A stretch of DNA of 64,000 nucleotides from Kitasatospora xanthocidica. GTDB taxonomy: Bacteria > Actinomycetota > Actinomycetes > Streptomycetales > Streptomycetaceae. Numbering within the stretch: position 1 is the first letter of the stretch; every line of letters begins with the position of its first letter. The notes beneath the pieces are model-generated. The model saw only the letters and a list, made by a program, of their open reading frames with translations. It was not told where the DNA came from and made no database searches. The stretch is taken from contig NZ_BNBY01000017.1 of the NCBI RefSeq assembly GCF_014656195.1, positions 115,300-179,299 of the forward strand, written 5' to 3'. The translations under genes and the position numbers were made by a program. Positions 38,480 through 46,440 of the stretch are shown piece by piece.

Positions 38480-38820
38480 GTTTTCCCCTGACGTTTCGAG
38501 ACGAGATGTCGACGTTGACATGAACCTTATGAAAGTCGGAATTTTGATATATCCGTAAATCACGCAAGGTCTTCGGCTGCACAGGAGTTAACGAGAAGCC
38601 AACGGCGAGGTTGGGCCGAACGCGGCAGCTTCACCCGATCGAGCGATCGTGTCGTGCCTTTTGTATCCGGCGGGTGTATCCGCCCGGCCGACCCGTCCGG
38701 CTCACCCGCTCCGCACACGTGTCCGGCGCTCCGGACGCGCGAATGCCCCCGGTGCGGCGCGTCCGCCGCCCGGGGGCCGGGTCGAGTCCTCTCAACGGGC
38801 CTCAGCAGCCCGGGGTCGAC
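38480..38820. promoter_or_regulatory. Inter-chaplin region with hairpin 38745-38777
   Basis: About 100 nt directly upstream of the long chaplin is unusually AT-rich for this genome (around 38500-38570), a likely promoter and leader. Further left, GCCCCCGG (38745-38752) and CCGGGGGC (38770-38777), with an inner GGCG/CGCC, form a stem-loop after the short chaplin stop, a probable terminator. Confidence 0.5.
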
Positions 38821-39063
38821 TCAGAAGTTGGCGCAGTGGTTGCCGAACGCCGGGTTCAGCACACCGATCACGCTGACGGTGTTGCCACAGGCGTTCACCG
38901 GGATGTGCACCGGGACCTGGACCAGGTTGCCGGACACGATGCCCGGGGAACCGGCGGCCACACCCTCGGCACCGGCACCGCCGTGAGCGGATGCCACGCC
39001 GGCGGCGGCGAGAACCAGACCACCGGTGGCGGCGGCGACGGCGGCGATCTTCTTGACCTTCAT
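38821..39063 (-). CDS. Short chaplin
   Basis: 80 residues from ATG 39063 (MKVKKIAAVAAATGGLVLAAAGVASA); AGGAGG lies 4-5 nt upstream, and ATG 39066 is too close to it. The signal peptide ends at ASA. The mature protein is one chaplin domain, GSPGIVSGNLVQVPVHIPVNACGNTVSVIGVLNPAFGNHCANF, with both cysteines. It has no sortase motif and should be secreted, then assemble as amyloid at the air interface, probably nucleated by the long chaplin encoded just downstream. Aerial growth regulators (for example BldN) drive chaplins in Streptomyces; I could not confirm such a promoter here. Confidence 0.95.
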   Translation of the reverse strand: MKVKKIAAVAAATGGLVLAAAGVASAHGGAGAEGVAAGSPGIVSGNLVQVPVHIPVNACGNTVSVIGVLNPAFGNHCANF

Positions 39064-39264
39064 CATTCCTCCTGTATGGACAACGCAACCCGTTCGGCGG
39101 GCTACACAGGAATGAACGACGCTGCGGCAAACGGGGTACGGAACAGATTTGCCATTCACCCGCAACGGTGATGACTCGCACACATGATCAGCCTGGATTT
39201 CCGGGGAGAATCGTTTCTGTTGATCTCCCTGAGCCCATCCCACAATCATCAGCTCCGACAATGC

Positions 39265-39302
39265 GGTCGGCCCGCCCCCGGCACCCCTGGAGCGGGCCGA
39301 CC
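39265..39302 (-). terminator. Hairpin after the M20 peptidase gene
   Basis: GGTCGGCCCGC (39265-39275) and GCGGGCCGACC (39292-39302), perfect 11-bp arms, 12 nt after the stop at 39314. Confidence 0.75.
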
Positions 39303-39313
39303 CAGTCGCCTGA

Positions 39314-40645
39314 TCAGCAGGCGTCGATGAACCGGTCCAGCACCCGGACGCCGAACTTCAGGCCGTCCACCGGCACCCGCTCGTCCACGCCGTGGAACAT
39401 CCCGGCGAAGTCCAGCTCCGGCGGCAGCTGCAGCGGGGCGAAGCCGAAGCAGCGGATCCCCAGGTCCTGGAAGGACTTGGCGTCCGTCCCGCCGGACAGG
39501 CAGTACGGCACCGCGCGGGCGATCGGGTCCTCGGCCCGCAGCGCCGTCTGCATCGCCTCGACCAGCGCCCCGTCGAAGCCGGTCTCGATCGCCTTGTCCG
39601 AGTGCAGGCTCTCGCGCTTCACACGCGGGCCGAGCACGCTGTCCAGCTCGGCCAGGAACTCCTCCTCGTAGCCGGGCAGGAAGCGGCCGTCCACGTGCGC
39701 GGTGGCCTGACCGGGGATCACGTTCACCTTGTACCCGGCGCCGAGCATGGTCGGCTGGGCGGTGTTGCGCAGCGTGGTGCCGATCATCTTGGCGATGCCG
39801 CCGAGGACGCGCAGCGTCTCGTCCATGTTCTCCGGGTCCAGCTCGACCCCGAGTGCGTCCGACAGCTCGTCCAGGAAGGCCCGGACGGTCTTGGTGATCC
39901 GCAGCGGGAACTGGTGCCGGCCGAGCCGGGCGACCGCCTCGCACAGCTCCGTGATCGCGTTGTCGTCGTTCTCCATCGAACCGTGCCCGGCCCGGCCCTC
40001 GACCGTCAGGCGCATCCAGTGCATGCCCTTCTCGGCCGTCTCCACCAGGTAGAGGCGGACCTGGTCGTTGACCGTGAAGGAGAAGCCGCCGACCTCGCCG
40101 ATCGCCTCGGTCACGCCCTCGAACAGCCCCGGGTGCTTGTCCACCAGGTAGCGCGCGCCGTACGTGCCGCCGGCCTCCTCGTCGGCGAGGAAGGCCAGCA
40201 CGATGTCGCGCGGGGGCTTGCGCCCGGTGCGCAGCCGGTCCCGGACGACCGCCAGGGTCATCGCGTCCATGTCCTTCATGTCGACCGCGCCGCGGCCCCA
40301 GACGCAGCCGTCGGCGATCTCGCCGCCGAACGGGTCGTACGTCCAGTCCGCGGCGTTGGCCGGCACCACGTCGGTGTGGCCATGGATCAGCAGGCCCGGG
40401 CGGGAGCGGTCCTCGCCCTCGATCCGCACCACCGTCGAGGCCCGGCCCTTGGCCGACTCGAAGATCTGCGGCTCCAGCCCGAACTCGGCGAGCTGCTCGG
40501 CCACGTACTCGGCCGCCTTGCGCTCGCCCGGGCCGGAGCCGTCACCGTAGTTGCTGGTGTCGATCCGGATCAGATCGCGACAGATCCCGGCGACCTCCGA
40601 CTCAGCCGTCACCTTCGGCGCCGCCGACTCGCTCCGCTCGCTCAC
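39314..40645 (-). CDS. M20-family metallopeptidase/dipeptidase
   Basis: 443 residues from GTG 40645 (SERSESAAPKVTAESEVAGICRDLIRIDTSNYGDG), with GAGGAG 6 nt upstream. The zinc ligands follow the M20 pattern: HGHTDVVPA, WGRGAVDMKD and ADEEAGGTYGARYL, with the later His in GMFHGVDERVPV. The lid domain includes AGHGSM and KVNVIPGQATAHVDGR. It should hydrolyse dipeptides, acylated amino acids or similar amides in the cytosol. It is a stand-alone gene just before tRNA-Leu on the opposite strand. Confidence 0.93.
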   Translation of the reverse strand: MSERSESAAPKVTAESEVAGICRDLIRIDTSNYGDGSGPGERKAAEYVAEQLAEFGLEPQIFESAKGRASTVVRIEGEDRSRPGLLIHGHTDVVPANAADWTYDPFGGEIADGCVWGRGAVDMKDMDAMTLAVVRDRLRTGRKPPRDIVLAFLADEEAGGTYGARYLVDKHPGLFEGVTEAIGEVGGFSFTVNDQVRLYLVETAEKGMHWMRLTVEGRAGHGSMENDDNAITELCEAVARLGRHQFPLRITKTVRAFLDELSDALGVELDPENMDETLRVLGGIAKMIGTTLRNTAQPTMLGAGYKVNVIPGQATAHVDGRFLPGYEEEFLAELDSVLGPRVKRESLHSDKAIETGFDGALVEAMQTALRAEDPIARAVPYCLSGGTDAKSFQDLGIRCFGFAPLQLPPELDFAGMFHGVDERVPVDGLKFGVRVLDRFIDAC

Positions 40646-40936
40646 GGTCACTCCTCGTCTTTGGCCCGCACCGACGCACCAGCGCGCCACCCCCGGGACC
40701 TGCACCCGGGCCGTACGAGCACGTCCGTCCATCCTCCCCCAGCCCCCGACCCGGATCCAGCCCCCGCACGCCCCCGAAACCCGCTGGTCACGACCCCGCC
40801 ACACGCCGGCCCTTGCTCCCGCCACCCGCACCGCACCCCGGCCGGAAACCGTTTTGGGAGCCCAAGCCGATCTTTGCTACAGTTACATCTGTCAGCGCGA
40901 CGGACGAGAGATCGGAAGCCGCGAGGACGACACCTG

Positions 40937-41021
40937 GTCCGGGTGGCGGAATGGCAGACGCGCTAGCTTGAGGTGCTAGTGCCCTTTATCGGGCGTGGGG
41001 GTTCAAGTCCCCCCTCGGACA
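40937..41021 (+). tRNA. tRNA-Leu (anticodon GAG)
   Basis: 85 nt with acceptor GTCCGGG pairing to CTCGGAC. The anticodon stem CTAGC/GCTAG encloses loop TTGAGGT, so the anticodon is GAG. The long variable arm (GTGCCCTTTATCGGGC) is typical of tRNA-Leu, and the T-arm GGGGGTTCAAGTCCCCC is perfect. CCA is not encoded (ACCG follows). It marks the start of the accessory region to its right. Confidence 0.96.
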
Positions 41022-41028
41022 CCGGCAG

Positions 41029-41056
41029 GAACCCCAGATTCGTCTGGGGTTCTTTT
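41029..41056 (+). terminator. tRNA terminator with UUCG tetraloop
   Basis: GAACCCCAGA (41029-41038) and TCTGGGGTTC (41043-41052), loop TTCG, followed by TTTT. A textbook intrinsic terminator 7 nt after the tRNA. Confidence 0.92.
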
Positions 41057-41078
41057 CGTTTCCGGGGTTCCTTCCGGC

Positions 41079-42485
41079 TCAGGCCCGGGCGGGCTCGGCG
41101 GGCTTGGCGGGCTTGATGTTCTGGTTGACCCGGAAGACGTTGTTGGGGTCGTACTTCGCCTTCAGCTCGGAGAGCCGGCGGTAGTGGCCCTCGCCGTAGG
41201 CGGACAGGATGCGGCGCTCGCCCTCGTCGACCAGCTCGTTGACGTAGACGCCGCCCGAGGTGAACCGCTGCAGGGTGTCGTAGACCGAGCGGCACCAGTC
41301 GGTGTTGGCCCGGTCGTCCTTTTCCTCGGTCCAGCCGCCGAGCAGGGTGACCAGGAAGCCGGGGTCGCGGTGCGGGAAGGCGGTGGCCTCCGGGGCGACC
41401 CGGGCGACCTGGCCGCCGAGGAGCATCAGGCCGATCTGGGACAGCTCCGACTTCCGGCTGCGGTAGCCCTCGATCAGGGTGGCGAGGGCCTCCTCGGTCA
41501 CGGTGTCGACCATGAAGGAGCGGGTGTAGTAGCGGCGGTGGTGGGCCATGTCCGCGTCGGCCAGCTGCTGGACCTTCGGGTACGGCAGGGTCTCGGTGGT
41601 CCGCAGCACCGGCTCGGGGCCGAACGCGGCCAGGCCGTCGACCAGCGCGTCGGTGTCCTCGGCCGGCGCGGTGTCGACGTAGCGGACGGCGATGCCGGTC
41701 GAGCCGTCCTCCAGGTCGAAGAACCCGGCGGCCAGGGCCAGCCGGTCCGGGGCGGCGGCGGCGAAGGCGGACAGGCCGCGGGCCACCGCCGCGTGGTCGG
41801 CGGCGCGGTAGGCCACGACGCCGGTGCGGCAGGCGCCCTGCGGGTGCAGCCGGTACTCGAAGGAGGTGACGATGCCGAAGTTGCCGCCACCGCCGCGGAT
41901 CGCCCAGAACAGGTCGGCGTCGTCCTCCGCGCTCGCCCGCCGTACCTCGCCGTCGGCCAGCACGACGTCCGCCGCGACCAGGTTGTCCACGGTGAGCCCC
42001 TGGGCCCGGCACAGCCAGCCGATCCCGCCGCCGACCGTCAGTCCGGCGATGCCGGTGTGGGACACCTGGCCGCCGGTGACGGCGAGCCCGAACCGGTAGG
42101 TCTCGTCGTCGAGTTCGGCGAGCAGCAGGCCCGGCTCGCAGATCGCGACGCCGCGCTGCAGGTCGACCCGGATGCCCTTCAGCCGGCTCAGGTCGACGAC
42201 CAGGCCGTCGTCGATGGTCGAGTGCCCGGGGTAGCTGTGGCCGCCGCTGCGCACGGCCAGCAGGATGTCGTGCTCGGTGGCGAAGCGGACCGCGTCGACC
42301 ACGTCGGCGGCGCCCGCGCAGCGCACGATCAGGCCCGGGCGGCGGTTGAAGTAGCCGTTCCACACCAGCCGCGCCTGGGCGTACCCCTCGTCGTCCTGGG
42401 CGAACACCTCGCCGCGGACCGCGGCGCGGAGGGCGTCGATGTGGGCCTGCTCGACGGGCTGACCCGAGCGGTTCTTCAGCGTCAT
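41079..42485 (-). CDS. BBE-type FAD-linked oxidase (monocovalent)
   Basis: 468 residues from ATG 42485, with AGGAG upstream. A PCMH-type FAD-binding half (RPGLIVRCAGAADVVDAVRFAT) holds RSGGHSYPGHS, whose His83 is the expected covalent FAD ligand. The second cysteine used by bicovalent homologues is absent; GGQVSHTGIAGLTVGGGIGWL occupies that place. The C terminus has the BBE motif YDPNNVFRVNQNIKP. Relatives oxidise alcohols, amines or sugars to carbonyls or lactones. It is the last gene of the avrD/bkd operon (73 nt after the ACP), so a tailoring oxidation of a sugar-derived lactone is a sensible guess, not proven. Confidence 0.88.
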   Translation of the reverse strand: MTLKNRSGQPVEQAHIDALRAAVRGEVFAQDDEGYAQARLVWNGYFNRRPGLIVRCAGAADVVDAVRFATEHDILLAVRSGGHSYPGHSTIDDGLVVDLSRLKGIRVDLQRGVAICEPGLLLAELDDETYRFGLAVTGGQVSHTGIAGLTVGGGIGWLCRAQGLTVDNLVAADVVLADGEVRRASAEDDADLFWAIRGGGGNFGIVTSFEYRLHPQGACRTGVVAYRAADHAAVARGLSAFAAAAPDRLALAAGFFDLEDGSTGIAVRYVDTAPAEDTDALVDGLAAFGPEPVLRTTETLPYPKVQQLADADMAHHRRYYTRSFMVDTVTEEALATLIEGYRSRKSELSQIGLMLLGGQVARVAPEATAFPHRDPGFLVTLLGGWTEEKDDRANTDWCRSVYDTLQRFTSGGVYVNELVDEGERRILSAYGEGHYRRLSELKAKYDPNNVFRVNQNIKPAKPAEPARA

Positions 42486-42527
42486 CGGTGACTCCTGTTG
42501 ATCGGAAAAGTCGGAGGGGTGTCGGAA

Positions 42528-42555
42528 GGGGCGGGGCGGGGCGGGGCGGGGCGGG
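42528..42555 (+). repeat. (GGGGC)5 G-rich pentamer array
   Basis: Five GGGGC units plus GGG in the 72-nt gap between the ACP and FAD oxidase genes. The plus strand (template for this operon) can form a G-quadruplex; the mRNA is C-rich here. May cause polymerase pausing or repeat-number variation. Confidence 0.85.
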
Positions 42556-42557
42556 AG

Positions 42558-42794
42558 TCAGACCGCGGCGGTGCGGGCGGAGATCAGGGCGGCGAGGCCC
42601 GCCACGCTGCCCGCCTCGGCCATCTCGTCCTCGGGGACGCGGGCCCCGAACTCGCGCTCCAGGATCACCGACAGCTCCAGCAGCACGAGGGAGTCGAGGT
42701 CGAGGTCGGAGAAGGCGGTGGTGGCGGTGAGCTCGCCGTCCAGGGAGAACTTGTCCTGCAGGATGGTCAGGATGCGCTCGGTGATGCGGTCCAT
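42558..42794 (-). CDS. Stand-alone acyl carrier protein
   Basis: 78 residues from ATG 42794 (MDRITERILTILQDKFSLDGELTATTAF), with AGGA 8 nt upstream. The phosphopantetheine site is Ser in LDLDSLVLLELSVILEREFG, flanked by the acidic helix II that docks partner enzymes. It sits 57 nt downstream of the KASIII gene and upstream of the FAD oxidase. It should carry malonyl and 3-oxoacyl groups for this operon rather than for general fatty acid synthesis, whose ACP is normally encoded with fabD/fabF. Confidence 0.93.
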   Translation of the reverse strand: MDRITERILTILQDKFSLDGELTATTAFSDLDLDSLVLLELSVILEREFGARVPEDEMAEAGSVAGLAALISARTAAV

Positions 42795-42851
42795 CGTCGG
42801 TCCTTTCACACAGCTCGGGAGGGAGGTAGCAGGGGAAGGGGAAGGCCCGGA

Positions 42852-43868
42852 TCAGGCGGTCTCGATGCCGGTCACCTTGATGTCGGGCCAGCTGAGGGCG
42901 ACCGAGCCCCAGCTCAGGCCACCGCCGAACGCGGTCAGCAGGATCTTCTGGCCGGGCTCCAGCCGGCCCTCGGCGGCCGCGTCGGTGAGGGCGAGCGGGA
43001 TCGAGGCGGCCGAGGTGTTCCCGACCTTGTCGAGGTGGACCACCACCTGGTCGCGCGGCACGTCCATCACGTCGGCCACGGTGTGCAGGATGCGGACGTT
43101 CGCCTGGTGGCCGACGAACCAGTCGAGGTCCTCGGCGGTCCAGCCGATCCGCTTCAGCAGCGCCTCCGAGGAGCCCGCCATCCGTGAGACCGCGTGCGTG
43201 AAGATCTCCTTCCCGCGCATGGCGAGGTAGTTGTCCTCCTCGCGCAGCGGCGCCCGCTCGGAGCGCTGCCGGGACCCGCCCGCGGGCAGGAAGGCCAGGT
43301 CGCGGTTGGCACCGTCGCTGCCGAGGTCGAAGCCGGTCAGGGCGCCCGGCTCGGTGGCGTCCCCGGCGCGCAGCACCGCCGCGCCGGCGCCGTCGCCGAA
43401 GATGATCGCGGTGGCCCGGTCCCCCGGGTCCAGCCGGGTCGACCAGATGTCCGCGCCGATCACCAGGACGCGTTCGGCGAACCCGGCGGCGATCGCGCCC
43501 GCCGCGGAGTGGAGGCCGTAGATGAAGCCGGCGCAGGCGGCCGACAGGTCGAAGCCGGGCACCCCGGCGAGTCCCAGTGCGGCCGCGACCTCCGGGGCGG
43601 TCGCGGGCATCGGCCGGTTGGGCGTGCTCGTCGCCAGGATCACCTGGTCGACGGTGTCGACCCCGGCGGACTCCAGCGCCCGCCGGCCGGCGACCACGGC
43701 GAGGTCGCCGGTGGCGGTGCCGGGGGCTGCCCAGTAGCGGCGGCTGATGCCCGTCCTGGTCCGGATCCACTCGTCGCTGGTGTCGACCAGCCGGGAGATC
43801 TCCTCGTTGTCCACGGCCCGCTCCGGCACCATGGCGCCGAGGCCGGCGAGGACGGCGGCCCGGCTCAT
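42852..43868 (-). CDS. 3-oxoacyl-ACP synthase III (FabH-like KASIII)
   Basis: 338 residues from ATG 43868, with GGAGG upstream. The catalytic triad is complete: Cys in LSAACAGFIYGL, His in GHQANVRI and Asn in GNTSAAS. The opening VPERAVDNEEISRLVDTSDEWIRTRTGISRR is typical. FabH enzymes condense an acyl-CoA starter with malonyl-ACP to give a 3-oxoacyl-ACP. Beside genes for branched-chain acyl-CoA supply and an ACP, this one probably makes short branched 3-oxoacyl thioesters, the substrate class used by both AvrD and AfsA. It is a paralogue of the housekeeping FabH, not encoded with fabD. Confidence 0.93.
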   Translation of the reverse strand: MSRAAVLAGLGAMVPERAVDNEEISRLVDTSDEWIRTRTGISRRYWAAPGTATGDLAVVAGRRALESAGVDTVDQVILATSTPNRPMPATAPEVAAALGLAGVPGFDLSAACAGFIYGLHSAAGAIAAGFAERVLVIGADIWSTRLDPGDRATAIIFGDGAGAAVLRAGDATEPGALTGFDLGSDGANRDLAFLPAGGSRQRSERAPLREEDNYLAMRGKEIFTHAVSRMAGSSEALLKRIGWTAEDLDWFVGHQANVRILHTVADVMDVPRDQVVVHLDKVGNTSAASIPLALTDAAAEGRLEPGQKILLTAFGGGLSWGSVALSWPDIKVTGIETA

Positions 43869-43973
43869 GACCGGCCTCCGGGGGTGGCGCGGCGGAGTCG
43901 ATCGGTCATGTTCGGGGTCCTTTCCACGGTCGGCGTCCGAAGGAGGTGGTGGGGGCAGCGGGAGGCGGCGTCG

Positions 43974-44990
43974 TCACGGCAGCCGGTGGGCGGCCGAGCA
44001 GCGGACCGACATGTGGCGGAAGCCGCCGACGATGTCGACCAGCCGCCAGGTCTCGCCGTCGCGCGAGGTGAGCAGTTCGGTCTCGTCGAGGCGCACGGTG
44101 AGCCGGTCGGGCACGGTGACCGGCTGCCGCGGGTCGCCGATGTCGAGCACGGTCTGCCGCATCCAGAGGGTGTTGCTCTCCGAGCGCGGGACGCCGTCGA
44201 TCTCGTAGAGCAGGATCTGGCCGAGCTGGATGGCGGCGACGAAGACGTCGAGGATCGAGGTCGCCCGGTGGCTGTAGCCCTCCAGCCCGCGCACCGGGAG
44301 GTCCTGGTCCGACCGGAACCGGGAACTGACCGTGGCGGCGGCCGAGTTCGCCGGGAAGTCGACCGAGAGTCCTTCGATCACCTGGTACTTGCTCCGGTGC
44401 GCCGCCCCGTACGGGCGCAGCGCGGCGCTGCCGAGCAGTTCGTCGGGGTCGGCGTACGAGCCGGGCTCGGTGCGGGCGGCGCCGGCCGGGTGCTCGATCT
44501 CCAGGCGTGCCCGCAGGGCGCCGACCTGGCAGTCGACGGCGGACACCCGTCGGCTCGGGTCGGGGCTCGCGCCGGGGAGTTCGGTGACGGTCGCCGCCAC
44601 CGGGAACTCGTCGAGTTCCTCCTCCACCGGGCTGGTGCCGGCCTTCATCCGGACCCGGCGCAGCCGCGCGGTGCCGCGCTGCTCGGCGTCCAGGCCCAGG
44701 ACGTGGGCGAGGTGGACCTCGGCGGCTTCGCCGGCCAGCAGCAGGACGTCGATGCTGCTGAGGTGCGGGCGCTGGTTGTGCTTGCCCTTCTTCGACCAGT
44801 CGTCCGGGTAGCGGACGGAGGCGAGGGCGCGGACGGAGCCGGTGCCGTCCGGGCCGCCACTGACCCGGATGTCCGTCAGTCGCTGGTGGGCGCGCTTGTA
44901 GCCCTCACCGAAGAAACGTTTCTCTCCCGGCCCCAGGTAGTCGTCGACGGTGACGCGACGGGGGCGGGTCTGCGCTGCGGTGTCAGTCAT
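43974..44990 (-). CDS. avrD: AvrD-family protein (syringolide-synthase-type)
   Basis: 338 residues from ATG 44990, with GAGGGAAG upstream. The sequence VDDYLGPGEKRFFGEGYKRAHQ, SVRYPDDWSKKGKHNQRPHLSSIDVLLLAGEAAEVHL, RRVRMKAGTSPVEEELDEFP and SRFRSDQDLP fits the AvrD family, named after the Pseudomonas syringae avirulence protein (about 310 residues). That protein directs synthesis of syringolides from a 3-oxoacyl unit and a pentulose. It is cytosolic, with no signal. In this operon it lies between the BKDH E2 gene (34 nt) and the KASIII, so its substrate is likely a branched 3-oxoacyl thioester. Family placement is from remembered motifs and should be confirmed. Confidence 0.82.
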   Translation of the reverse strand: MTDTAAQTRPRRVTVDDYLGPGEKRFFGEGYKRAHQRLTDIRVSGGPDGTGSVRALASVRYPDDWSKKGKHNQRPHLSSIDVLLLAGEAAEVHLAHVLGLDAEQRGTARLRRVRMKAGTSPVEEELDEFPVAATVTELPGASPDPSRRVSAVDCQVGALRARLEIEHPAGAARTEPGSYADPDELLGSAALRPYGAAHRSKYQVIEGLSVDFPANSAAATVSSRFRSDQDLPVRGLEGYSHRATSILDVFVAAIQLGQILLYEIDGVPRSESNTLWMRQTVLDIGDPRQPVTVPDRLTVRLDETELLTSRDGETWRLVDIVGGFRHMSVRCSAAHRLP

Positions 44991-45024
44991 GGCTTCCCTC
45001 GGAGAGTCGGCCGGGCCGGTACGG

Positions 45025-46428
45025 CTAGGCCCAGGTGAGCAGGCGCTTCGGGTGTTCCAGGACGGCGGCGGTGTCGGCCAGCACCTTCGACCCCAGCTCG
45101 CCGTCGACCAGCCGGTGGTCGAAGGAGAGCGCCAGGGTGGTGACCTGCCGGGGCCGGACCTCGCCCTTGTGGACCCACGGCCGCTCCCGGACGGCACCGA
45201 AGGCGAGGATCGCCGACTCGCCGGGGTTGAGGATCGGCGTCCCGGTGTCCACCCCGAAGACGCCGATGTTGGTGAGGGTCACCGTGCCGCCCGCCAGCGC
45301 GGCCGGGGTCGTCCTGCCCTCGCGGGCGGTGGTGACCAACTCCCCCAGCGCCCGGGCGAGTCGCGGCAGCGTCAGACTGCCCGCGTCCTTGACGTTGGGA
45401 ACCAGCAGACCGCGCTCGGTGGCGGCGGCGATGCCCAGGTTGATGCGGTCCGTCCGGACGATCTCCTGGTTCTCCTCGTCCCAGCGGGCGTTCACCTCCG
45501 GGTGCCGCCGGATCGCGAGCAGGAACGCCCTGGCCACCAGCAGCAGCGGGCTCACCCGCAGGCCGGCCAGCTCCGGGTCCTGCTTCAGCTCCCGGACCAG
45601 GGTCATGGTGCGGGTCACGTCCACGGTGACGAACTCGGTGACGTGCGGGGCGGTGAAGGCGCTCGCGACCATCGCCCGGGCGGTGGCCCGGCGCACGCCC
45701 TTCACCGGGATGCGGGTCTCGCCCGCGCTCGGGGAGGGTGCGGCGGCCACGGGGGGTGCGGGAACGGGAGCGGGCGGTGCGTCGTGGGCCGCGTGCACGT
45801 CCGCCCTGGTCACCACGCCGTCGGCGCCGGTGGGGACGACCGCGGCCAGGTCCACGCCGAGGTCCTTGGCCAGTTTGCGGACGGGCGGCTTGGCGGCGGG
45901 CCGCTCGGTGCGCGCGGCCGGAGCGGTCGGTGCGGGCGGGGTGGACGGTGCCGCCGGGGCGGCCGGTGCCGCCGGGGTGGGCGCCGGCGCCCCGTTCCGC
46001 CGGCGGGGCCGGTGGCCGGACCGCCCGGGAGCAGCGCCGTAGCCGACCAGGACCGGCTGCCGGGCCTCGGGCGCCTCGGCGTCCGGGGTTCCGGCCGCGG
46101 GCGCGGCAGGGGTGGCGGACGTACCGGGGCCGTCGGGGGTGTCGGCCGCTCCGGCGCCTTCCGGGCCGTCCGCCCCGGTGTCGACGGAGATGATGACGGC
46201 GCCCACCGCGACCGTCGTCCCCGCCTCGACGTGGATCCGGTGCACCACGCCGTCGTACGGGATCGGCAGTTCGACGCTGGCCTTGGCCGTCTCCACCTCG
46301 CAGACGACCTGGCCGTCCGTCACCCGGTCGCCCTGCCGGACGTGCCAGGTGAGGATCTCCGCGTCCACGAGCCCCTCGCCCACGTCGGGCAGGGGGAACT
46401 CGCGGACGCGTTGCGCGGTTGTGGTCAC
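45025..46428 (-). CDS. bkdC: Branched-chain 2-oxoacid dehydrogenase E2 (dihydrolipoyl acyltransferase)
   Basis: 467 residues from GTG 46428, with GAGG upstream. The lipoyl domain comes first, with Lys in CEVETAKASVELPIPY. A Pro/Ala linker follows, then an E3-binding segment (AKPPVRKLAKDLGVDLAAVVPTGADGVVTRADVHA) and the catalytic domain, whose active site is LSFDHRLVDGELG. It transfers the acyl group from lipoyl to CoA, giving isobutyryl-, isovaleryl- or 2-methylbutyryl-CoA. The linker is unusually long and Ala-rich. It starts 12 nt after E1 beta. No E3 gene is here, so a shared lipoamide dehydrogenase must serve it. Confidence 0.95.
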   Translation of the reverse strand: MTTTAQRVREFPLPDVGEGLVDAEILTWHVRQGDRVTDGQVVCEVETAKASVELPIPYDGVVHRIHVEAGTTVAVGAVIISVDTGADGPEGAGAADTPDGPGTSATPAAPAAGTPDAEAPEARQPVLVGYGAAPGRSGHRPRRRNGAPAPTPAAPAAPAAPSTPPAPTAPAARTERPAAKPPVRKLAKDLGVDLAAVVPTGADGVVTRADVHAAHDAPPAPVPAPPVAAAPSPSAGETRIPVKGVRRATARAMVASAFTAPHVTEFVTVDVTRTMTLVRELKQDPELAGLRVSPLLLVARAFLLAIRRHPEVNARWDEENQEIVRTDRINLGIAAATERGLLVPNVKDAGSLTLPRLARALGELVTTAREGRTTPAALAGGTVTLTNIGVFGVDTGTPILNPGESAILAFGAVRERPWVHKGEVRPRQVTTLALSFDHRLVDGELGSKVLADTAAVLEHPKRLLTWA

Positions 46429-46440
46429 GGTTCCTCTCCT

